Part shown: positions 56,501 to 64,000 of the stretch, in pieces
Layout: each line of letters starts with the position of its first letter
Numbering within the stretch: position 1 is the stretch's first letter
Origin: Owenia fusiformis
Taxonomy: Eukaryota > Annelida > Polychaeta > Sabellida > Oweniidae
Assembly (NCBI GenBank): GCA_903813345.2
Contig: CAIIXF020000010.1
Coordinates: 4,889,169-4,953,168, forward strand
Reading direction: 5' to 3'
DNA: 64,000 nucleotides
Program-made: the position numbers and the translations under genes
Notes under the pieces: generated by a model
Seen by the model: the letters and a program-made list of their open reading frames with translations, nothing else
Databases searched by the model: none
Told to the model about the DNA's origin: nothing

Positions 56501-57781
56501 TTTCGCAAATTATCTGCCGTAGAAGAATGTGTTACACTTCCAAACTTGCAAGATTACGTGTCCAAACATATGGAACTTGAGATAGATGAAAGAGGTTTGC
56601 CTAACACCCAACAGCCACAAATTGATGGATCGATGAGAGGGGTGTTTAAGATGGCATACTACAACAGTGAGCCCTTGAATGATGAATACCCATGCTACTA
56701 TGGCGAAACGTTCATTGGTACGGCTAGAATCCCAAGAACACCCGATGATTTTGGTCTACTCAAACACGAATTATGGAGCAGTTTAAATGGTAAGTAAGAC
56801 AAAATAACCAATTAACATAATATCCTACATCTAACACATCGTTCATGAATCCAATTGCTACACAAAAACGTAGTTTTGGTTTTTCTATTTAAAAAGACTA
56901 GTTTCAGGGTTTGTCGCACTCAAACCATTAATTCTTATCTTTAACAATGATTACAAAATACAATTCCCATTATACTTGGTATAGGTTAGGGCTATTGATA
57001 TTACGCTAATAAAATAGTAGTCTCTCTTTAAAAGTGACTGTTTTTTCAAGGAATTCTTCCTTGTTGTGTGGAATCTGACGATTTGGTGATTTCATCAAAC
57101 AAAATGCCTATATGTAACTCGAAAGATGTTCAACAATGCAAAGCCAGAGGACGGGCCATAGAGCTTTGCATATACAACGAGTTGAAGCAATTGACTACCC
57201 GTCATGCGGTATTTTACATGGAGAAGTCGTCCGATATTGTGCTAGAAGGCATTGATGACTGGATGATGTTCGTGAACGAACGAAACCACACAGAAAACTT
57301 ACTTCCTGGAGTAACAATGCGGAAGGTTCAAAGTGAAGTATGTAGTCGTATATTTCAAATGAAAAATTACTAGTGATGTAGTAAATGGTGACTGGTTCTA
57401 TAGATTTATATTTTTAAGTCTCCCTAAAACGATGGACGGATTTGCTTCAATAGATGTGATGGCCTTTGAGTTAAAACACCACGCCTTGTTAAAATTGTCC
57501 AGACCATCATAAGCCAACAACGCATCGTGCAATTCTAGTTTCTGGTACCTTCATTGAATTTCATTTTGTTTCAGCATCATGTCAATGAAATGGTGGGATG
57601 GTTTCAACTGTCTGTTCCCAGAAGCATCAGTATAGACTTCACCTCAGATGAGTGGTCTGAACTTGGTAAACGTGGATGCAATGAATTGCAGGATTTGATC
57701 TGGGCATGCAAACAGACACATTCTGCACTTAACATTCAAGTGTTCACTGATGGTTTCATTAAATTTAAATTGAAAGATTGA
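47544..57781 (+). CDS. Ankyrin-kinase-RING-metacaspase-like fusion protein, 2,114 aa
   Basis: Exons: 47544-50925, 51197-51400, 51857-51960, 52572-52639, 52803-52967, 53223-53464, 53607-53761, 53978-54103, 54496-54583, 54909-55046, 55185-55332, 55759-56789, 57051-57337 and 57575-57781. All are joined in frame to one stop. Exon 1 encodes 24 ankyrin repeats (consensus GADVNAxDxxGKTALxYA), with an acidic insert (about residues 810-880) between repeats 21 and 22. An IRAK/RLK-like kinase follows (about 1180-1480): glycine loop GQGGFGKVYRG, Lys1208 in VVVKIS, HRDIKPGNILLD (Asp1316), DPS in place of DFG (Asp1334), then GTNGYIDPDIY. A RING-like finger (about 1505-1555) has CVGC, CCFYCKEC and CPMHG. 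The C14 metacaspase-like domain (from about 1558) has YAVVVAGYHTDAKGD, FYYSGHCNGDDLFL (His1653) and VIMDCCFAASFD (Cys1692). A Ser/Thr-rich insert and a p10-like part (YSLFTKYLIAGL, NTQQPQIDGS) come next. The last 165 residues are unrecognised. Confidence 0.85.
52060..52406. mobile_element. Palindromic MITE, copy 2 (uninterrupted)
   Basis: Matches both flanks of the LINE-split copy at 32182-37107. The left half is a hairpin around CTCGAGAAATTATG (arms with GTGCAATACAGAATATATTC). The right half has GTACCAATATTTTCTGTATT pairing with CAATACAGATTGGTAC. The LINE-free junction ATTCTATCGTTTTTATCG is at about 52196-52213. It sits in an intron of the ankyrin-kinase gene. Confidence 0.8.
52323..52348. 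repeat. 26-bp palindromic insertion with 7-bp flanking duplication
   Basis: ATGGGCTT and AAGCCCAT form a stem around CTAGTTG. GGTACAG occurs at 52316-52322 and again at 52349-52355, while the sister copy of the host MITE has a single GGTACAG (37051-37057). So this is an insertion with a duplicated target. Confidence 0.7.
54321..54450. mobile_element. 130-bp MITE with GGGAGTTTAAGC ends
   Basis: GGGAGTTTAAGCTTGCA at the left and TGCAAGCTTAAACTCCC at the right are exact inverted repeats, flanked by TAATA-like text on both sides. The inside is GC-richer than its surroundings. A partial relative (GGGTTTAAGCTTGCATTG) is at about 15230 in RPS15 intron 4. Confidence 0.75.
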
Positions 57782-59267
57782 GTCGCAAACGGATTCCAAG
57801 AAAATGAAAAGTACATTCATTGATTAATTAGCAAATATGAAAAATGCTCAACAGAAGACATTATTTTGCCTGCTGAAATATCATTAAGAGGAATCGTTTA
57901 TCCTGAATCTATTCCTCAAAATGCAATAGCTATTATATTTACAATTTATCTTTACACTTCTCGGGTCCATTGCGAAGGCAACGAAGAAAATGATGTCATA
58001 CAATCCAACAATTTTATATAGTAATAATCATTACTCTATGATAGTGTTCTCCACGAGAATATTTTCATCAAGTATGTGCAGAAAATTCTCATTTTCATAA
58101 ATCTAAATACTTCAAGAATTTTTCTCATTTTCGAGAAAGCACAAATAATTTTTAAGTGTCTAGCTTTTGTTTTCTAAATCGTTCCAACTTGCTTTAATGC
58201 TAAGGAAAACATTTTGAGACGCTGCTTCACTTTCAAATAACGCCATCACTATGTCAACACCTGGGTTAGTTACTATGTCAACACCTGGGTTAGTTACAGA
58301 CGACGAACTCCTAACGCCAGACTCAAACCGCTGTCACAAAACAGTGGGAGACCATAACAACATGTCACCACTAAGTGGTGGTGACATAATAAGGTTACAA
58401 AGTACAAAGTGCTTCATGTACATCAAAAAAATCATTTTAAGAATGCTCTATATTTGAGTTAGTCGTCACTCACTGTATGGAAACAGTGCAAGAGTACTGG
58501 TATTTTGACACGCACATTTTTTACCAGACATTTGTACAAATACGTTAGTAAAAATCATAATTTACTGCAAATAAAGGGTGTGTAAATAGTCATTTTCCAG
58601 TATACTGTTTTAATCCTACCTTAGTCTGTGTAACATAATAAATTAAATAATTCTGTAAAAATGATAACAATGTGTAAAATAATAATCCACACTACCTTTG
58701 GCAATTTAAACGTATTTACAAATCGAAATTATACAATTGAGTTCATTGTATCAAATTCGGTTGCTCCAAAAATTGTATATATTCAGAAGTACTATATACA
58801 GATATAGATAAAGAAATGTATATAGTCTTACACTTAGACTCATTGTACATATGACAAACAACCTACTAGATCTAGGTTAGTCATGAGAACTATAAATGCA
58901 GAATTTATCATCCAATTCATTGTAAAACTGCAAAAACGAACGTGACAAGGATCCTCAATCTCAGTTTAAGAATTTGATTCTTATTACACTTAATTTGGCA
59001 ATAGTTACAAGAAAGCCAGTATGGTGGAACACCTCTATAAGGAACACCCCTCTTTTCAAAAGAAACATGCCCCATTGACTTAGATGTTAATGAACCCCCT
59101 CTTTAAGAAACACCTGTCTACAAGGAACACCGTTGACAGTACTGACTCCTGAGAGTGTTTCATGAGAGTGTTTTCAAATCTCAGTTGGACATAAAATTTG
59201 ATTTTTATGCTATTTTGGCAAAAGATAACTCGAAACATTACTTCAGAATGTACAATCATCTGAAATG
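57782..59267. other. 3' UTR of the fusion gene and intergenic DNA
   Basis: Poly(A)-type signals AATAAA lie near 58569 and 58638. It includes a dispersed repeat (58290-58392), a two-copy 24-bp direct repeat TATGTCAACACCTGGGTTAG... at about 58250-58297, and a stretch at 59030-59150 of repeated GGAACACC phrases resembling text at 1265-1300. No gene is recognised. Confidence 0.5.
58290..58392. repeat. GTCACCAC-ended dispersed repeat, copy 4
   Basis: TGGGAGACCATAACAACATG then TCACCACTAAGTGGTGGTGA, the same hairpin terminus as copy 1, downstream of the fusion gene. Confidence 0.6.
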
Positions 59268-62200
59268 CTACATCTGGCTTTGACTCGATCTACTTCGTCT
59301 AGGCATAGTCTCATTATCTTCATTGCCATGTAAATCCTTTGTTAATTGTTCAAACAGAAACCTTGTGACTTTGAGGATCATTACGTGCATGGTATACTGC
59401 AACACTAATGCTCCCATTCCCTTATATAGTCCAGATAATCCCTCATCTAATATGATACATTTGAAACAATCTAGCATTCCCTCATAGCGTGTGATAATCG
59501 GGACAACCCCAAGTCCTGTGTCAGTGTTGTCTATAATTGTTCGGGTACCCTGTAGATGGAGCCTGTGTACCACATTTTCCAGAGGATACAAAATCACGTC
59601 GGCAAATAAGTGTCCAGTAAATGTTGCAATGAGTTCTGGGTAATAGCGTTCATACATAGATTTAGCTGGAGGAACAGTCTGTTCAGCCCCCTGGAAGTAA
59701 AAAGGTAAATTGGACAATTTGTACATTATTTCATCAATCACTATACTTGTAAAACGCATATGTTGCTGTTTTATTCCATATTTGGATGAGCTTCAATATG
59801 AGGTTTATAAAGGTTTGTAAAAACATGTATTTTCAATGGCAGATAGGATAAAGCTTTTAACCCCAACATACATCTGCCTGCGTTTATAAACAAGGCATTA
59901 ATATGCAAAATATTACCACCTGGCATTTTTACAGGCAAAGATCGCCAACGGCTGAACACCAAAATGTTAGAGACTATAACAATATGTCGCCATGTGTGGT
60001 GGTGACATAAAAAACATCATTAGAGTGTATACAAAAGGATAAATAGCTTATCTAAATGTAAATTGGATGTCATCTTGATCAATATTAATTACAAATGCAA
60101 ACAGTCCAACACTTTTGTCAACTACTTTAATAAACCTAGATTATCCTTTATTACACATTATTACCTTTGTTGTATGACTCTCACTGCGAACAGTCAGTAT
60201 AACAGTGTATTGAGCTATAGATGTGATAGCATAGTGCATCAGACCATAGCATACAGTGGGAACAACAAGCTTCCACACTGGTAGCAGCCTGGTTGACTGG
60301 GGGGTGCTCCAACTCCCTAATAGGCGTCCAAAGCCTTCTTTGATACAATCAAACACACCAGGCCTCTCACTGGCTATTTCACTCTGGAAAACAAACACAA
60401 ACAAGTGAGATATGATTTTCTTTTTGCTTGAGATATAAAGTCCAATACTTTATTGATGTGTTTTACCTTTACAATTGGCTTTCAACTAGAATCTTATTGA
60501 AAGCCCATGCCTTTACTGTATAAAGTCCCTCGTCTTCTTTTTGCAGTATTTTTGGTGGTTAGTCATTAACATTTACTATTGATGATTTATCGTGCTCACC
60601 TGTACTGTTTCCACAAGACTTGCAGCATAGAATGGGGTCGTAGCAAGAAAGCTCAATCTGAAAATAAGAAACACAATTGTATCACAATCACGTCAATGCA
60701 GTGACGTATATAAACTAAGGATATAAAACACTCTGTGTGTTTCATTAAAGCAGTTGATTGGGCACTTTCTCCAATTTTATGTAAATTAATTTCAAATTAT
60801 ATGTGGGTAGTATATATTGAAATCACTCTGTATAATGTTAGGTAATGCTTATCTCTTTATAATTGATGGTTTACAGCAGTCTGGCCTGTTTGTGCTTTCC
60901 CATGTTTTTGCTAAATCAAGTTTTAGGCCTCTGTACAAAGTTGACATCATATGTAAATAAATTGTAGGGGTTTGCGACATTTTGTTTATATTTGATACTT
61001 ACCCTTTGAGGACCATATGTTGAAGAAGTTTCTTCACGGAGCTGTGTCTGTTCACCTCCCTACAGGTATAACAGTAACAGGTTAGTGTTAGCTCATGCAT
61101 TTATATTAAGGAGTTTTACTGCATGTAATACATATAATAAAAATAAGGGGTTTACTGAAAATATTTATTTAACATCAAAACAGTTGCATACTTGCTCAAA
61201 ACAGTAAGTAAAAAATTTTGTAAAAATCAGAGAAAATCCCCTGATACCCAACTGACTTGCTGACAAATGTATACAAATTCTAATAAAAATTAGAAGGTTA
61301 CCTTGGAAATGGAGTAAATTCACTGATGCCGGCTTCTGACACAACAAATATCCCTCTCACCATAAACGTGCTTCCAATACCTTTAAACAATGTGGTGACA
61401 CTCTGAAAAAACAACATACCATTAACTCAACCTGTTATATGAATATTGTATGTCTAACTATTCAGAAATCTTTCTTATAGCAACAATAAGCCAAGAGCCG
61501 CAGTATTCCGTTTATTGAATAATCTTAGCCTTGATTTGAAACTGATGTCTCTCAAGGTCAAGCCATTTTATGTAGCCAGGTCAAGGTCAGATTGTAATGT
61601 GTGGAGTGACCTACTCAAAACATATATCATGATAATGATGTGGAACAAGGGGGAGGTGGTGACCTACCTGATTTCTCTGTATATTATATATGATGTGGAA
61701 CAGGGTGAAGGGGGTATTGTGGTACCAACTGGAAGATGGGTTCACCTAAACAGATAAAGCAAACCAATCTTAATATATTATGAAAATATAAAAAAAACTC
61801 ACAACATCTAACATAATGCATAGTAGGCCAGTATTTATATCAAATGATGTCCTTTGTTCCCTCTCATTTAAATTTTTTAAAGTAAAGAGTTCATATGAAC
61901 TTTCAATTTGACAATTCCTTTAAAATAAATATTCTCAAAAGAAAAACTGAATGCTCTTTCATATTTAAGAAATTGTATAACTAAACTGAACGACTAGTGC
62001 ATTCTGCTCATCCCATTAGTTAGATTAAACTGTAGAATATCTGAATATAGAAGGTTGTGCAATAGGAACAACAGACATAAATGTATTTTCTTCTAAATTA
62101 GAAGTAAAATGATATCATACCTGGCATTGTCTCCTCAACACTATACAAGGATGTGATAGAACATTTTCAGCAAGGACACTGTAACAAAATGAAACATCAA

Positions 62201-63010
62201 TTCAATACACATCTGGTTCATATGGCTCTTCAATTATACTATGTATGTGATTTGGAATCGGTTCATATCTTAATGAGTCATATACAGGGTGTCAAATAAG
62301 TCCCGTCCCTCCTGCTACAGTTAAAACCTTAAGAGACAGTACCAAGTGTGATATACCATTGGAAAGATCATCCAAAGTTCTGTTAACTCACCAACTCTCA
62401 AGTCTTTTGGATGCAAATTACCTATATTTTTATGATGTCTTTTATAGTTAATGTGCCCTCCTTTAAGTAGCTTTTTTGCATCAAAATGACAAGGATATGA
62501 CCTCAGAAACACGTCAAAAAGTTAATCTTTTTCACATTCCACTAGGTACAAAAAGGTTTCCACCACTTTCCTTGCACTTCTTTTTTTTCTATACATCTAA
62601 CCCTATCCAGAAATTGGTTAAATTCATTGCCATATGCATGTTTAATCTACTTTTGGTCATTTGACCTTTCTTATATCTGATTCTTAAAATCCTGCCAAAT
62701 ACACCAAATTGCCATGTTTCCAGGCCTATGGTCACCTCAATCGATACAATGTACAAAGTTGTGAGATTGATTGACATGTGTAAGATATATGCCAATCAAT
62801 GTAACTTTGGAAGACCTTTCCAATGATATATCACACTTGGTACCAAATATCCTAGTTTTGGCTGTAGAAGGGGGGGGGGGGGGGGGGGGACGGGACTTAT
62901 TTGACACCCTGTATATTCCTGGGCACATGTTAAAACTACAAATGAGATGAGTTAAAAATGATTTTACCTTGCAAGGCCAATTCCCAGCCCAGCAAACCTC
63001 TGCAGTTGCT
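59268..63010 (-). CDS. SLC25A46: SLC25A46, mitochondrial outer-membrane carrier homologue (5' partial)
   Basis: Outer mitochondrial membrane member of the SLC25 family, linked to fission, cristae and lipid transfer (the yeast relative is Ugo1). Minus-strand exons: 62968-63010, 62121-62178, 61668-61745, 61302-61402, 61003-61059, 60600-60657, 60165-60383 and 59268-59690. They are in frame, about 345 aa. Diagnostic text: EQLQRFAGLGIGLASV, LSHPCIVLRRQCQVN, LSFLATTPFYAASLVETVQS, HRLHLQGTRTIIDNTDTG and YEGMLDCFK, all closely matching the vertebrate protein. The C-terminus has an extra Ser/Arg-rich tail (PRRSRSSQSQM). The first exon(s), with the variable N-terminus and start codon, lie beyond 63010; none was recognised before 64000. 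Introns contain two MITE-type elements. Confidence 0.95.
59890..60010. repeat. GTCACCAC-ended dispersed repeat, copy 5 (inverted)
   Basis: GGCATTAATATGCAAAATAT and TACCACCTGGCATTTTTACA at the left, TGTGGTGGTGACATAAA at the right. This is the reverse of copies 2 and 3, in the last intron of SLC25A46. Confidence 0.6.
60477..60511. repeat. Relative of the 26-bp palindrome
   Basis: GGCTTTCAACTAGAATC followed by TTATTGAAAGCCCATGCC. Its reverse complement shares CATGGGCTT and CTAGTTGAAAGCC with the insertion at 52323-52348, with eleven extra bases in the loop. Confidence 0.55.
62285..62911. mobile_element. Mariner-type palindromic MITE, 627 bp
   Basis: Ends CAGGGTGTCAAATAAGTCCC and GGGACTTATTTGACACCCTG are inverted and flanked by TA. 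Pairing extends inward over 130 bp or more (CCAAGTGTGATATACCATTG against CAATGATATATCACACTTGG). A run of about 19 G (62871-62889) abuts the right terminal repeat. Lies in an intron of SLC25A46; noncoding. Confidence 0.85.
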
Positions 63011-63247
63011 CTGGAATATAAAACACAAAATCTCTCAAGATCTTATGTCACATCACAATTTATATCATATTGATATAAAACTGAAAACTGTTAGTATCAA
63101 GCAAATTTCTTGGAGATCTTTTACAAGGAAATAAATGGTCCAATATCCAAAACCATGCCCATCATATGGGGGGGGGGGGGGTGCATTAGAAAAATAAAGA
63201 CATAGCCAATGTACCTGACTGTTATTTTGTATATTTTAGATAGATGT

Positions 63248-63400
63248 GCAGTAAAGCTGTGGCCTTTTGTAATTTAGGGAGTTTCAGTCATGTTAATTTT
63301 AGAGGAATATAACATCAAAATAATAGAGGCCAAACATATGATAGCCAAACTATAGACAGACTAAAATATAAAGTGCAGGTATGTTTTTTATCTTTCCGTA
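63248..63400. repeat. Dispersed repeat, copy 2
   Basis: Same ordered phrases as 16725-16880: AAAGCTGTGGCCTTTTGTAA, TTAGGGAGTTT, CATGTTAATTTT, AAAATAATAG. Noncoding. Confidence 0.6.
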
Positions 63401-63825
63401 CATGTACATTCGGAAAAAGTTGTAGAAAAAGTTCACAAATTTATGATAAAAGCAGAATGCAATGATTTTGCAAACAAGGTATGTTCTTGGTTACTTCCAG
63501 TAACCAAAAAAAATGTAAAAATTTGGGGTCATTGGTTCATTTTGAAAAGCAAAAACGGGAAATACATATCAGAGAAAATTTGAAAATGAACTATAGAATG
63601 AGAAAGGTAAGATATTTGCGAGGAAAGGAGTTAAAATAACAGTAAATTCAAAAACTGGCAGCCATATTTTTTGACAAAGAGTCACAAGATTTTGTATCTA
63701 TTTTTCTTATATGTGAATTTTGGAAAGTAACATTTTGGTAAAAAATTGCTATACCTGCACATGTTATTTTCTGGTACAAAATTAAGTATGAAGGCATGAG
63801 TATTTTCCTTACTTTTTTCAGGAAA

Positions 63826-64000
63826 GTATCATTACATTGTCTACTTTTAGTAAACCTGGAAACCGGTCAATGGTAGCCCGTGTGTTGTCTGGAAACTTTG
63901 AAAGAAAATTTGGAAAAACAAAAAGTGTGAAATATCAGAATTTCCTGGAGTTCCCATTGAACTCCTACCAGATATTCTAAAGAAGACAATGTAATGATAC
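63826..64000. repeat. Inverted repeat reaching the window end
   Basis: GTATCATTACATTGTCT (63826-63842) returns as AGACAATGTAATGATAC at 63984-64000, and pairing continues as CTTTTAG / CTAAAG. The loop is about 140 bp. Probably a MITE that continues past the window. Confidence 0.65.

Overview
The window is nuclear DNA of an animal, probably a marine invertebrate of the spiralian (mollusc-like) kind. The genes have GT-AG introns and the noncoding DNA is AT-rich. It is full of short inverted-repeat transposons (MITEs), minisatellites and one LINE. The gene set (a PKNOX TALE homeobox gene, a ciliary DRC12 gene, RPS15, a castor-type zinc-finger gene, a TRIM gene, an IRAK-like kinase fused to other domains, and SLC25A46) fits a bilaterian. 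The spiralian placement is inference from overall texture, not from a diagnostic sequence.

Layout. 138-4796 (+): PKNOX, 8 coding exons, 527 aa. 7948-10452 (-): DRC12/CCDC153, 6 exons, 197 aa, with a minisatellite upstream (about 10.68-12.32 kb). 13.2-14.7 kb: three MITEs, one inserted in another. 14787-20492 (-): RPS15, 5 coding exons. Each of its last three introns carries one copy of the same C/D-box snoRNA, and its large second intron holds a 2.6-kb nest of inverted repeats. 21524-40769 (+): a castor-type zinc-finger protein of about 2,525 aa in 16 coding exons. One of its introns holds a 43-unit, 29-bp array that starts inside the exon end; another holds a 4.6-kb LINE inserted in a palindromic MITE. 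44348-45319 (+): a short one-exon TRIM-like gene. 47544-57781 (+): one gene whose exons join in frame into a 2,114-aa protein with 24 ankyrin repeats, an IRAK-like kinase domain, a RING-like zinc finger and a metacaspase-like C14 peptidase domain. 59268-63010 (-): SLC25A46, 8 exons, 5' end outside the window.

No operon-like logic links the genes. PKNOX and the castor-type protein are nuclear regulators, DRC12 is axonemal, RPS15 with its snoRNAs is ribosomal, and SLC25A46 belongs to the outer mitochondrial membrane. The ankyrin-kinase-RING-caspase-like gene is the best candidate for an undescribed system: it joins in one chain a repeat sensor or scaffold, an innate-immunity-type kinase, a possible ubiquitin ligase finger and a cell-death-type protease. 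All exon joins were made by eye from splice consensus, reading frame and family similarity; no transcript or database evidence was available.
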